A stretch of DNA of 64,000 nt from Streptacidiphilus fuscans (GTDB lineage Bacteria; Actinomycetota; Actinomycetes; Streptomycetales; Streptomycetaceae). The notes beneath the pieces were generated by a model, which saw only the letters and a list, made by a program, of their open reading frames with translations, did no database searches and had not been told where the DNA came from. The stretch lies in NCBI RefSeq assembly GCF_015690355.1, contig NZ_JADPRT010000022.1:62001-126000 (forward strand), read 5' to 3'. Shown here in pieces: positions 47,763 to 56,722 of the stretch (position 1 is its first letter; each line of letters opens with the position of its first letter). The position numbers and the translations under genes are program-made.

Positions 47763-49702
47763 CCCGCACCGGACGCCTTCTGACCTCCTCCACCCTCCGT
47801 TCCACGCACGGCTCCACGCTCCGCACCGGCGTGTTGCGGATCGAGGGCACCGGCCATCCGGCCCCCGGAGTCCTGCCGATCCTGCACGGCATCCCCAAGC
47901 AGACCGCCGAAGGCGTCGGCGCCGACGAGGAGATGCGCTTCGGCCTCGCCTACGGCGCGCCGCACTCGCTGCTGCCCTACACCCGCCAGAGCGACTACGA
48001 CCGCCTGCGCGCTGAACGCGACCTCCCCACCGTCGTGCTGGAGAACGAGACGCTGACCGCCACGTTCCTGCCCTCCCAGGGCGGACGCCTGTGGTCGCTC
48101 GTCCACCGGCCCTCCGGATGTGAACTCCTGCACCGCAACCGGCTCTTCCAGCCCGCCAACCTCGCCCTGCGCGACGCCTGGCTGGCCGGGGGAGTGGAGT
48201 GGAACCTCGGCACCACCGGCCACTGGCCGCTGACCTGCGAACCCCTGCACGCCGCCCGCGTCGTCGCCGAGGACGGCACGCCGGTGCTGCGCATGTACGC
48301 CTTCGAGCGGCTGCGCCGTCTGGTGCTGCGGATCGACACCTGGCTCCCGGCCGGGTCGCCGGTGCTCCTCGTCCGCGTCTCGATCCACAACCCCGCGCCC
48401 ACCGAGACGCCGGTGTACTGGTGGTCCAACATCGCCGTGCCCGAGGACGCGGGCACCCGCGTGCTCGCCCCGGCCGACCACGCCTTCCACTGCGACTACG
48501 TCAGCGACCTGCGGCACGTCCCCTTCCCTGACGTCGAGGGAGCCGACGCGAGTTACCCGGGACGGGTGCGGCGGGCCGCCGACTACTTCCTCGACCTTCC
48601 GGCCGGTCAACGCCGCTGGATCGCCGCGCTCGACGCGAACGGCGCGGGCCTGGTGCAGGCGTCGACCCGACTGCTGCGCGGGCGGAAGCTGTTCTGCTGG
48701 GGCGCCTCGACCGGCGGAAAGCACTGGCAGGAGTGGCTCTCCGGACCGGACGCCGCCTACCTGGAGATCCAGGCCGGGCTCGCCCGCACCCAACTGGAGC
48801 ACCTGCCCATGCCCGGCGGCGCCACCTGGGAGTGGACCGAGGCCTACGGCCTGCTGGAGACCGACCCGGACGCCGTCCACGGCGAGTGGGAGCAGGCTCG
48901 CACGGCAGCGGGCGAAGCCCTTGCCCGGCTCGTCCCGGAGAGCGTGTTGACCGAGGCGCTGGCCTGGGGCGCGGCTCTGCCGGAGCCCGAGGAGATGCTT
49001 TCGGCCGGTGACGGCTGGGCCGCGCTGGAGATCGCGGCAGGGGAGCTGCCCGCTTCGCCCCTGCTGCCGTTCGGGCTGTGCGGAGAGGCCCAGGAGCCCT
49101 GGCGCAAGCTGCTGACTGCCGGAGTCCTGCCGGTGTGCGACCCGCCCGCAGCGCCGGTCACGGGAGCGCACTGGCGCGAGCGGCTGGAACGGCTGGAGCG
49201 GCAGGCACCGGACTGGCACGCCAGCTACCAGCTCGGGCTGTTGCGCCTCGCCGACGGCGACGAGGAGGGCGCCCGGCAGGCGTGGAAGCGCTCCGCCGCG
49301 GAGCGGGAGACTCCCTGGGCCCTACGCGCCCTCGCCTTCCTGGCCGCCGAGCCTGCGGAGGCGGCCGAGCTGCTTGTCCAGGCGCACCGACTCCTCCCCG
49401 AGCTCCGGGAGTTGACGATCGAGACCCTGGCCGCACTCCAACGGGCGGACCGCCCGCGCGAGGCCCTCGCGCTCGTCGAGTCGCTCCCCGACGACGTCCG
49501 CGCCCACGGTCGGATCCGGCTGGCGGAGGCGACGGCGGCCCACGCCCTCGGCGACGACGACCGGGTCCGCCGTCTGCTGGCCGAGGGCATCCAGGTCGAC
49601 AACATGCGGGAGGGCGAGGTGTCCCTGGACGCCCTCTGGCTCGCGGTCCACCCCGGAGAGCCGGTCCCGCCCCACTACGACTACCGCATGTCGGCGGAGT
49701 GA
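47759..49702 (+). CDS. DUF5107 / TPR-type protein of sugar loci
   Basis: A 647-residue protein starting MTRTGRLLTSSTLRSTHGST. The first 370 residues are beta-rich with TATFLPSQGGRLWSLVHRPS, RNRLFQPANLALRDAWLAGG and VEWNLGTTGHWPLTCEPLHA, as in DUF5107 proteins, which resemble aldose-epimerase or beta-sandwich sugar-binding folds (GGVEWNLGTTGH, WWSNIAVP). The second half is helical with TPR-like repeats (ASYQLGLLRLADGDEEGARQ, AWKRSAAERETPWALRALAF). It is cytosolic, without a signal peptide. Genes of this type accompany sugar ABC transporters and glycosidases. A catalytic role in handling imported sugar is possible but unproven. Confidence 0.8.
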   Translation: MTRTGRLLTSSTLRSTHGSTLRTGVLRIEGTGHPAPGVLPILHGIPKQTAEGVGADEEMRFGLAYGAPHSLLPYTRQSDYDRLRAERDLPTVVLENETLTATFLPSQGGRLWSLVHRPSGCELLHRNRLFQPANLALRDAWLAGGVEWNLGTTGHWPLTCEPLHAARVVAEDGTPVLRMYAFERLRRLVLRIDTWLPAGSPVLLVRVSIHNPAPTETPVYWWSNIAVPEDAGTRVLAPADHAFHCDYVSDLRHVPFPDVEGADASYPGRVRRAADYFLDLPAGQRRWIAALDANGAGLVQASTRLLRGRKLFCWGASTGGKHWQEWLSGPDAAYLEIQAGLARTQLEHLPMPGGATWEWTEAYGLLETDPDAVHGEWEQARTAAGEALARLVPESVLTEALAWGAALPEPEEMLSAGDGWAALEIAAGELPASPLLPFGLCGEAQEPWRKLLTAGVLPVCDPPAAPVTGAHWRERLERLERQAPDWHASYQLGLLRLADGDEEGARQAWKRSAAERETPWALRALAFLAAEPAEAAELLVQAHRLLPELRELTIETLAALQRADRPREALALVESLPDDVRAHGRIRLAEATAAHALGDDDRVRRLLAEGIQVDNMREGEVSLDALWLAVHPGEPVPPHYDYRMSAE

Positions 49703-49719
49703 GCTCCGCCCACTGAGCC

Positions 49720-49756
49720 GGGGGGGCCGCCCCCCCCGGGGGGGGGGGCCCCCCCC
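49720..49756. repeat. G/C homopolymer tract cluster
   Basis: G7 (49720-49726), CCG, C8 (49730-49737), G11 (49738-49748) and C8 (49749-49756). The runs fold on each other and could end transcription after the DUF5107 gene. Runs this long are also prone to replication slippage and sequencing error. Confidence 0.85.
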
Positions 49757-49798
49757 ACCCACGGGGGGTTGCCGCACACCCACGGGGGGTTGCCGCAC
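49757..49798. repeat. 21-bp tandem repeat, two copies
   Basis: A 21-bp unit starting ACCCACGGGGGGTTGCCGCA occurs at 49757-49777 and identically at 49778-49798, directly after the homopolymer cluster. Confidence 0.95.
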
Positions 49799-49907
49799 AC
49801 ACGAGCTGGTCGCGGCCGCTGAGGCGGCCCGGCCCGACCGGCGTCGGGACGACGCCGGTTCCCCCGGGGACGCCCTCCGCGTCCCCGACTCACCTGAAGG
49901 AGCCCTT

Positions 49908-52127
49908 GTGTCAGGTTCTCGAAGAAGAGCACTCGGCACGGTCGTCGCCATGGCCCTCGCCATAGCGGGCGGCACCGTCCTCGGCGTCGGCCACGCCTCG
50001 GCCGACCCGTCCAGCGCCACCTACACCGTCACCGTCGGCTCGACCGGGACGTACAACTACGCCGACGACACCCCGGCCGGCTCGTACCTGGACAAGGACG
50101 GGACGTTCTACTTCCAGGAGTCCGACTCGCTCTACGGCGCGACCGACTCCCGGCAGTGGAGCTTCTACACCGGCAGCAACTTCGACACCGCGACCGCGGA
50201 CTCGACGCTGGACAACTCCGTCAACCCCGCCAACTCGCAGGACAGCAACGCCAACACGACCTGGCGCTGCAACAACAGCCCGACCGGCCTGACGGCCACC
50301 TCCGCCCCGTCGGGCTCGGGCTACGCGCAGCCCAACTACTGCGACCTCGTCGGCGTCTGGGTCGACCCGGACACCGGCGACTGGTACGGCCTGGTGCACA
50401 ACGAGTTCACCCCCGAGCCGTTCGGTGACGGGCTGCACTACGACGCGATCGACTACGCCAAGTCCACGGACGAAGGCAAGACGTGGACCATCGAGGGCCA
50501 CGCGATCACGTCCCCGTACAGCACCCAGCGCGGTGACACGACCGCGTTCCCCAACCAGACGTACGACTACGGCGACGGCGACCCGCGTCTCTACGTCGAC
50601 TACGCGTCCGGGTACTTCTACGTCTACTACGGCTCCCGGATCATCCCCAAGGGCGGCGTCGGCGGCAGCAACGGCGGCCTGGCGCACGTCGCCCGCGCGC
50701 CGATCTCCGGCAAGATGGCCGCCGGGACCTGGCAGAAGTGGTACGACGGCTCCTGGACCCAGGCCGGCATCGGCGGGCTGGAGAGCAACATGGTCCCGGC
50801 CACCAGCAGCAACCCCAACGGGTACACCGCACCGTCGAGCGACTACAGCCCGGCCACCACCGGGACCGTGGACCAGCAGATCGCGGCCGGCACCCTGCCC
50901 GCCAAGTCGCAGCTGTTCATCATGAACATCACCTACGACGCCTACCTCGGCCTCTACATCGGAGAGCCGGAGAACGCGACCAACTCCGCGGCGGCGCAGC
51001 AGTTCTACGTCACCGACAACCTGGCCACGCAGAAGTGGTACCTGGCCGGTGACACCGGCACCTACACGGACCAGTCCTGGTACCGCTGGTTCCTCGACGG
51101 CGCCAACGCCACCAGCTCGACCGTCGTGGGCAAGACCTTCCGCTCCTACTGCGCCATCTCCTGCAACAGCGGCGACGGCGAGTACGCCAACGTGACGGTG
51201 GACTCCTCGGCCCCGGCCGCCGCGCCGTTCGACCCGACGAAGACGTACACCATCGCCAGCGGCGACGGCCGGGTGCTGACCCAGGTCTCCGGCAGCTCCG
51301 CCACCACCTCCGAGACCGCCGCCACCGGATCGACGCTGGAGGACTGGTCGTTCGCGAGCGACGGCGACGGCTCCTACCGGATCACCAACGCGTCGAGCGG
51401 ACAGTTGCTCGGCGTCGACTCGACGCAGACCACCAGCCGCGCCTGGGGCACCGCCCCCACCACGACCGGCGTCGGCACGGGCGGGGTGAGCGTCGGTCAG
51501 GAGTGGTTCGTCATCCCCAGCAGCGACGGCAGCGGCACCTACCGGCTGGTCAACCGCTACAGCGGACTGGTCCTCGGCCTCTCCGCCGACAACGGCGGCT
51601 ACGCCGAGACCACCCCGGCCCGGTACTGGACCAACACCACCGGCAACAGCGTCGGCGGCGACCGCACGGCCGCCCAGCAGACGCTGAGCATGACCGCCGT
51701 CGGCACGGTCCCCGCCAACCTGAACGGCGCCCACACGTTGACCACGAACGGCATGGCACTGGACGACGCCAACGGCAGCACCGCGCCCGGCAACCAGTTC
51801 ATCACCTGGACCCCGACCGGTGCGTCCAACCAGAGCTGGCAGTTCACCTTGCAGCCGGACGGCTCCTACCAGATCGTCAATGTCCACTCCGGCCTGTGCG
51901 CGGACGACGACGGCGGAGCCACGAAGGCCGGCACGCCGGTGATCCAGTGGACCTGCACCGGCGCGAGCAACCAGGACTGGATCGTCACCAAGCAGGCCGG
52001 CGGCAGCTACACCGTCACCAACGAGCACAGCGGCCTGCTGCTCACCACCGCCTCGACGAGCGCGGGCGCGGCGGTCACCCAGCAGCCGAACTCCGGCTCG
52101 TCGCTCCAGCAGTGGACGTTGTCCTGA
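49908..52127 (+). CDS. secreted beta-propeller protein with C-terminal ricin-type lectin repeats
   Basis: A 739-residue secreted protein. Residues 1-33 are a Sec signal (MSGSRRRALGTVVAMALAIA with cleavage after the ASA at about 32). Residues 35-430 look like a five-bladed or sialidase-like propeller with an Asp-box (STDEGKTW, about residues 187-194) and VGVWVDPDTGDWYGLVHNEF. The rest has RICIN-type beta-trefoil repeats with QxW/NxW marks (NQSWQF, NQDWIV, LQQWTL). It probably binds and cleaves extracellular glycans; the exact activity is unknown. GTG 49908 has AAGGAG upstream. It lies between the DUF5107 and GH95 genes. Confidence 0.85.
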   Translation: MSGSRRRALGTVVAMALAIAGGTVLGVGHASADPSSATYTVTVGSTGTYNYADDTPAGSYLDKDGTFYFQESDSLYGATDSRQWSFYTGSNFDTATADSTLDNSVNPANSQDSNANTTWRCNNSPTGLTATSAPSGSGYAQPNYCDLVGVWVDPDTGDWYGLVHNEFTPEPFGDGLHYDAIDYAKSTDEGKTWTIEGHAITSPYSTQRGDTTAFPNQTYDYGDGDPRLYVDYASGYFYVYYGSRIIPKGGVGGSNGGLAHVARAPISGKMAAGTWQKWYDGSWTQAGIGGLESNMVPATSSNPNGYTAPSSDYSPATTGTVDQQIAAGTLPAKSQLFIMNITYDAYLGLYIGEPENATNSAAAQQFYVTDNLATQKWYLAGDTGTYTDQSWYRWFLDGANATSSTVVGKTFRSYCAISCNSGDGEYANVTVDSSAPAAAPFDPTKTYTIASGDGRVLTQVSGSSATTSETAATGSTLEDWSFASDGDGSYRITNASSGQLLGVDSTQTTSRAWGTAPTTTGVGTGGVSVGQEWFVIPSSDGSGTYRLVNRYSGLVLGLSADNGGYAETTPARYWTNTTGNSVGGDRTAAQQTLSMTAVGTVPANLNGAHTLTTNGMALDDANGSTAPGNQFITWTPTGASNQSWQFTLQPDGSYQIVNVHSGLCADDDGGATKAGTPVIQWTCTGASNQDWIVTKQAGGSYTVTNEHSGLLLTTASTSAGAAVTQQPNSGSSLQQWTLS

Positions 52128-52149
52128 CACACCGTCACTGACGCGACAC

Positions 52150-52189
52150 CCCGGGGCCGCTGCCGTTCCTGCGCGGCGGCGGCCCCGGG
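52150..52189 (+). terminator. terminator after the ricin-lectin gene
   Basis: CCCGGGGCCGC (52150-52160) pairs with GCGGCCCCGGG (52179-52189), followed by CTCAATTTCTC. Confidence 0.8.
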
Positions 52190-52229
52190 CTCAATTTCTC
52201 CCGCCTTCTCTTCGATCGGAGCGGAATCC

Positions 52230-54620
52230 TTGTCGACGCATGACCAGACGGCCGACCGGCTGTGGTACCGGCAGCCCGCCGACACCTTCCTCCAGGCCCT
52301 GCCGCTCGGCAACGGCCGGTTGGGCGCGATGGTCTACGGCGGAGTCGACACCGAGACGGTCGAACTGAACGCCGACACCCTCTGGTCCGGCGGCCCCGGA
52401 CGCCACGACCGAGCTGGGGCCGCCGAACTCCTACCGTCACTGCGACGCGCGGTGCTGCACGGTCGCGACCCCGTCGAGGCGGACCGGATCGCCGCTCGGA
52501 TGCAGGGCCCGTTCATCGAGGCCTACCAGCCGCTGGCCACGCTGGTCCTGGACTCCGGCACCGTCTCCCAAGTCGTCGACTACCGACGGACGCTGGACCT
52601 CGGCGACGCGGTGCACACGGTCGCCTACGAGGCGGGCGGAGTGCGGTTCGTCCGCGAGGCGTTCGTGTCGGCCCCGGCGGGCGTGATGGTCCTGCGCCTG
52701 CACAGCGACACCCCGGGGCGGCTGGGCTTCACGGCCCGCTTCACCAGCGCGCACCCCGGCACGGCCGTCGAGGCCGCCGGGCAGACGCTGGTGACCCAGG
52801 GCCGCGCCCCCGCCCACCTCGCCTTCGGCGAGGACGCACCGGCGTACTACCGCCCTGACGAGGGAACGGGGTTCGCGGCAGGCCTGCGCGTCCGCTGCGA
52901 CGGTGGACGCATGAACGCCGAGTCCGACCGGCTGACGGTGGCGGACGCCACCGAGGCCACACTCGTCATCGCCGTCGGCACCGGCTACCAAGGCTGGAAG
53001 CAGCAGCCGGCAAGCCCCAACGCGGCGCGCAGCGAGGTCACCGAGCGCCTCGACGCCGTGGGGGAGCGGAGTTGGGACGACCTGCTCGCCGACCACCTGG
53101 CCGACCACCGCGCACTGTATGGCGGTGTGACGCTGCGGCTGCCCGACCCGCCGGAGGCCGCAGCCCTACCGACCGACGAGCGCCTCTCCGCTGTCCGCGC
53201 CGGAGCGCACGACCCGGGGCTCACCGCCCTCCTCTTCGCCTACGGCCGCTACCTGCTCGTCGCCTCCTCCCGCCCCGGCACCCAGCCCGCGACCCTGCAG
53301 GGCATCTGGAACCGGGAGATCGCCGCGCCGTGGAACTCCAACTGGACCACGAACATCAACCTGCAGATGAACTACTGGCCCGCCGAGACCACCGGACTCG
53401 CCGTCTGCCACGAGCCGCTCTTCGACCTGGTCGCCGACCTCACCGAGGCCGGTGCGGCGACGGCCGAGACCCACTACGGCGCGGGCGGCTGGGTCTGCCA
53501 CCACAACGTCGACCTCTGGCGCTCCACCAGCCCGGTGGCGGGCGACCCCGTCTGGGCCACCTGGCCGATGGCCGGGTCCTGGCTGGCCGCCCACCTGTGG
53601 CAGCACTACCAGTTCGGCGGCGACCTGCGCTTCCTCGCCGAGCGCGCCTATCCGGCGATGCGCGGTGCCGCGAGGTTCCTGCTGGACCTGCTGACGGAGG
53701 ACGGCGAGGGCAACCTCGTCACCTGCCCGTCCACCTCACCCGAGCACCACTTCCGCACCGCTGACGGTTCGTTGGCAGCCGTCTCCGCCGGGTGCACCAT
53801 GGACTTCTGGCTCACCTGCGAGCTCTTCGACGCGGTCGAGGAGGCGGCCGCGACCCTCGACACCGACCACGGCTTCACCGCCGAACTCGCCGCGGCCCGC
53901 AAACGGCTGCGTCCGCCCGCGCTCGCCGACGACGGACGGTTGCTGGAGTGGCGCGAGGACCTCCCGGAGGAGGACCCCGGACACCGGCATCTCTCCCTCC
54001 TCTACGGCCTCTACCCCGGCTCCGCGATCGACCCCGTCACCGACGCAACGTGGATCGAACCCGCCCGCAAGGCCCTGACCCGTCGTCTGGAGCACGGCGG
54101 AGGGGGCACGGGATGGAGCCTGGCCTGGGTGGCCGCACTGGCCGCTCGTCTCGGTGACGCGCCGCTCGCCGCACACAGCATCCACCGCTTCCTCACGACC
54201 TCGACCGCGCCCAACCTCTTCGGCCTCCACCCGCCGGACCTGTTCCAGATCGACGGCAACCTCGGCGTCAGCGCCGCCATCGCCGAGCTGCTGGTCCAGT
54301 CCCACAACGGCGTGCTGCGCCTGCTGCCGGCCCTGCCGTCGGAGTGGCCGATGGGCTCGGTCACCGGCCTGCGGGCGAGGGGCGGGGTCACCGTCGACCT
54401 CCGCTGGCGCGACGGCGCTCTGACCGGTGCCAGACTCACCACGTCCCGCCCCGACACGGTCGTGGTGGTGGCCTGCGCGCACACGAGCGAGTCGCCGCGG
54501 CTCACCCGCGACGACGGAACAGTCGTCCTCCCTGACGCGCGTCGTCCCCTCGAGACCGGCGGCGAGCTGGTCACCTTCCGCGTCGCCACTCCGGGGAGCT
54601 GGCACCTCGGCACCCTTTGA
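52230..54620 (+). CDS. glycoside hydrolase family 95 (alpha-L-fucosidase or alpha-L-galactosidase)
   Basis: A 796-residue GH95 enzyme without a signal peptide. The N-terminal beta domain starts RLWYRQPADTFLQALPLGNG; the (alpha/alpha)6 barrel has NINLQMNYWPAETTGLAVCH (about residues 374-393, with the two Asn that activate water), CPSTSPEHHF (about 501, the probable Glu acid) and HPPDLFQIDGNLG (about 674, the Asp). All three catalytic sites are therefore present. It starts at TTG 52230 with GGAG upstream. It would release L-fucose or L-galactose from oligosaccharides imported by the ABC transporter, since it appears cytosolic. It is the last gene of the locus. Confidence 0.92.
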   Translation: MSTHDQTADRLWYRQPADTFLQALPLGNGRLGAMVYGGVDTETVELNADTLWSGGPGRHDRAGAAELLPSLRRAVLHGRDPVEADRIAARMQGPFIEAYQPLATLVLDSGTVSQVVDYRRTLDLGDAVHTVAYEAGGVRFVREAFVSAPAGVMVLRLHSDTPGRLGFTARFTSAHPGTAVEAAGQTLVTQGRAPAHLAFGEDAPAYYRPDEGTGFAAGLRVRCDGGRMNAESDRLTVADATEATLVIAVGTGYQGWKQQPASPNAARSEVTERLDAVGERSWDDLLADHLADHRALYGGVTLRLPDPPEAAALPTDERLSAVRAGAHDPGLTALLFAYGRYLLVASSRPGTQPATLQGIWNREIAAPWNSNWTTNINLQMNYWPAETTGLAVCHEPLFDLVADLTEAGAATAETHYGAGGWVCHHNVDLWRSTSPVAGDPVWATWPMAGSWLAAHLWQHYQFGGDLRFLAERAYPAMRGAARFLLDLLTEDGEGNLVTCPSTSPEHHFRTADGSLAAVSAGCTMDFWLTCELFDAVEEAAATLDTDHGFTAELAAARKRLRPPALADDGRLLEWREDLPEEDPGHRHLSLLYGLYPGSAIDPVTDATWIEPARKALTRRLEHGGGGTGWSLAWVAALAARLGDAPLAAHSIHRFLTTSTAPNLFGLHPPDLFQIDGNLGVSAAIAELLVQSHNGVLRLLPALPSEWPMGSVTGLRARGGVTVDLRWRDGALTGARLTTSRPDTVVVVACAHTSESPRLTRDDGTVVLPDARRPLETGGELVTFRVATPGSWHLGTL

Positions 54621-54662
54621 AGGTCACCCGGTGAGAAATCGAGGAACGCGGACGGCGGATCA

Positions 54663-54716
54663 CCGAGTGGCTCCACGACTACCTCGCCCGTCGGGGTGAG
54701 GCTGTACTCGACGTGT
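54663..54716 (-). pseudogene. possible HxlR regulator remnant
   Basis: The minus strand here encodes HVEYSLTPTGEVVVEPLG, close to the VEY-x-LTP-x-G-x-x-L-x-x-x-L wing motif of HxlR regulators (compare HVEYSLTALGKSAAVPL in the intact HxlR gene at 62327). Nothing upstream continues the HTH. It is a fragment at most, lying in the gap between the GH95 and GAP genes. Confidence 0.4.
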
Positions 54717-54781
54717 CCGGCGGCCGAAGCCCGTCGCCGGGATCTTCGACCCGACCGATTCTCCCAGGGAGCTCGCCTTCG

Positions 54782-55429
54782 ATGCTTCTCGACCTCTTCA
54801 TCATCGGCGTGGCCATCACGTTGGGGCCCCTGCACAACACCGGATTCATCCTGATCCTCACCGCGGATCGCGGCGTACGGAAGGGCCTGGCCTTCATCCT
54901 CGCCTGGCTGGCCTGCCTGGTCGTCGTCATCGCGCTGGTCCTGCTCGGCACGGGCGGCACTCCGCCGCGGCCGCACACTGTGCCCTCGTCCGTGGCCGAG
55001 GCGGTCAAGCTGGCGATCGGCCTCGCTCTCATCTGCTTCGGCGAGTACAAGCGGCGCAAGGCCGCCGGAAAGCCGCGCACACCCCCCACGTGGTTGGGGC
55101 GTCTCCACGACGTGTCGGCCTGGACGGCAGCCGGATTCGGGATCTTCCTGCAGCCTTGGGGCATGGTGGCGGCCGCCGCCGCGATCGTCGTGGGGGCCAA
55201 GGTGTCGAGCGTCGCCTCGTATCTGGCGCTGATGGGCTTCTGCCTGCTCGCCTCGGCGAGCATTCTCGTCATGGAGTTGTGCACGGCGTTCGCGCCGGAG
55301 GCTGCCGGCCGGCAGCTCGACCGGGTGCGTGTGTGGCTGGACGATCACACCGACCAGGCCGTGGTGGTGATCTCCCTCCTGGCGGGCCTCTGGTTGGTGA
55401 GCAAGAGCATCTACCAACTCGTCACCTGA
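54782..55429 (+). CDS. GAP family (Sap-like) membrane protein
   Basis: A 215-residue six-helix membrane protein starting MLLDLFIIGVAITLGPLHNT. The pattern of a Pro in helix 1 and the later LQPWGMVAAAAAIVVGAKVS fits the GAP/Sap proteins (LysE-related), described in mycobacteria as helpers of glycolipid addressing. ATG 54782 follows GGGAG by a normal distance. Substrate unknown. The gene is alone. Confidence 0.75.
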   Translation: MLLDLFIIGVAITLGPLHNTGFILILTADRGVRKGLAFILAWLACLVVVIALVLLGTGGTPPRPHTVPSSVAEAVKLAIGLALICFGEYKRRKAAGKPRTPPTWLGRLHDVSAWTAAGFGIFLQPWGMVAAAAAIVVGAKVSSVASYLALMGFCLLASASILVMELCTAFAPEAAGRQLDRVRVWLDDHTDQAVVVISLLAGLWLVSKSIYQLVT

Positions 55430-55509
55430 GCCGGGGGGAAGGAGGAGCGGAGGCCCCGACGGCGCGCTGTCGGCGGGCCGACACGCGGTGCCTGTGGTCA
55501 GCTGGACCC

Positions 55510-55752
55510 ATGAGCAGCCTGCAACCGCCGAACCAGGACACGCCCGTCTTCGTCGGCGCCTACGACACGAACAGCAGTCACCGCACGGTCGTCGTCTGCC
55601 GCCTCGACGACAGCCTCACGGAGCCCCAGCAATGTCGCGCCCAACGCGACATGCACCGCTTCGTCGAGCATGAGCGGCCCGGCACGGATCTCGACGACCC
55701 CTCCCAGATCTTCTGGGAGGATCACCCCGGCAAGTGGCCGCACGAGCGCTGA
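55510..55752 (+). CDS. small hypothetical protein with W-E-DHP-x-x-WP tail
   Basis: An 80-residue acidic protein: MSSLQPPNQDTPVFVGAYDT, then TVVVCRLDDSLTEPQQCRAQ and DMHRFVEHERPGTDLDDPSQ, ending IFWEDHPGKWPHER. The last 30 residues resemble the C-terminal module of the 335-residue protein at 32427-33434, where ATQAEFVRHV...WDDHPDIWPG appears. The shared pattern suggests a small domain that can stand alone. Function unknown. A convergent terminator follows. Confidence 0.6.
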   Translation: MSSLQPPNQDTPVFVGAYDTNSSHRTVVVCRLDDSLTEPQQCRAQRDMHRFVEHERPGTDLDDPSQIFWEDHPGKWPHER

Positions 55753-55776
55753 CCCCGTCCGGGGGAGTGTGCGTCG

Positions 55777-55816
55777 AAGGCCGCTGGTCTGCATGAAAGT
55801 GCAGGTCAGCGGCCTT
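55777..55816. terminator. bidirectional terminator
   Basis: AAGGCCGCTG-GT-CTGCA, loop TGAAAG, TGCAG-GT-CAGCGGCCTT: 15 pairs around one symmetric internal loop, between convergent genes. Confidence 0.85.
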
Positions 55817-55822
55817 CTGGCG

Positions 55823-56722
55823 TCAGCTGCCGCTCGGTGCTGTGCGGATGACCCGTTCGGGGGCGTTCATGTCGAGCAGGGTGACAGCGTCGTGTTCCGG
55901 GGTGCCCGGGGTGGTGACGTAGACGCCGAGGCGCTGGCCGGGGGTGCCTTCCAACTGCATGCCCTGGAAAGTGAGCGTGATCTCGCCGACCAGGGGGTGG
56001 TGGAAGGTCTTCGGCTTCTGGGCGTGACGGCCGCGGGTGACCTCGTAGCGGTCCCAGAGCTTGGCGAAGTCCGGGCTCTTCAGCAGGAGTTCGCCGACGA
56101 GGGCGGCGAGATCCGGGGCGTCGGGGTCGGTGCCGGCCAGGGCGCGCAGGCGGGCGACGCAGCCGCGGATCTGGGTGTCCCAGTCGCCGTAGAGGTCGCG
56201 CGCGGCGGGGTGGAGGAAGAGGTAGCGGGCGAGGTTGCGCTGCTTGGCGGGCCAGTCCGCGAGGCCGGTGTACAGCGCCAGCGCGCCGGGGTTGTGGGCG
56301 AGCAGGTCCAGGGTGCGGCTGGTGACGTAGGCCGGGTTCGGGCGCAGGCTCTCCAGCAGCAGCTTCACCTGGGGGCTGACGGTGCGGCTCGGGGCGGTCG
56401 GCGGCTGCGGGGCGTGGCGGGCGGCCCGCACCACGAGGTCCTGGAGGTGGTCACGCTCGTCCGCATCCAGCTTGAGGGCCCGGCCGAGCGCGTCGACGAC
56501 GGCCAGGCTGGGGCGGGTCTCTCGGCCGCGTTCCAGGCGCGTGTAGTAGTCGATGCTGACCCCCGCCAGCGCGGCGACCTCCTCGCGGCGCAGCCCGGGG
56601 GTGCGGCGAACCCCGGCACCGGGGGTGAGCCCGACCTCGGCCGGAGTCACCTGGGTACGCCGGGCGCGCAGGAACCTGCCCAGTTCGGACCCGTCCGCCT
56701 CAGTGCCGCGCTGTGCCGTCAT
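55823..56722 (-). CDS. XRE regulator with MmyB-like sensor domain (1)
   Basis: A 299-residue regulator starting MTAQRGTEADGSELGRFLRA. The HTH covers about residues 12-90 (RTPGLRREEVAALAGVSIDY, YTRLERGRETRPSLAVVDAL), the form typical of MltR-like actinomycete XREs. The C-terminal MmyB-like domain has NPAYVTSRTLDLLAHNPGAL and HPLVGEITLTFQGMQLEGTP, and may bind a lipid or small ligand. It is divergent from the zinc alcohol dehydrogenase gene and is likely its regulator. The next MmyB-type gene, at 59896, has the same layout. Confidence 0.88.
   Translation of the reverse strand: MTAQRGTEADGSELGRFLRARRTQVTPAEVGLTPGAGVRRTPGLRREEVAALAGVSIDYYTRLERGRETRPSLAVVDALGRALKLDADERDHLQDLVVRAARHAPQPPTAPSRTVSPQVKLLLESLRPNPAYVTSRTLDLLAHNPGALALYTGLADWPAKQRNLARYLFLHPAARDLYGDWDTQIRGCVARLRALAGTDPDAPDLAALVGELLLKSPDFAKLWDRYEVTRGRHAQKPKTFHHPLVGEITLTFQGMQLEGTPGQRLGVYVTTPGTPEHDAVTLLDMNAPERVIRTAPSGS

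Noticed and set aside
46835..49702. A single long frame joining the second permease region to DUF5107
   Set aside because: The first 300 codons are a shifted frame of the permease; the real DUF5107 start is ATG 47759, overlapping the permease stop.
49738..49748. G11 run as a contingency locus controlling a reading frame
   Set aside because: It is not inside any gene and no frame crosses it, so only effects on termination or promoter spacing remain possible.
49911..52130. A full-length minus-strand frame opposite the ricin-lectin gene
   Set aside because: It mirrors the codon pattern of the real gene; no signal peptide, domain or ribosome site supports it.
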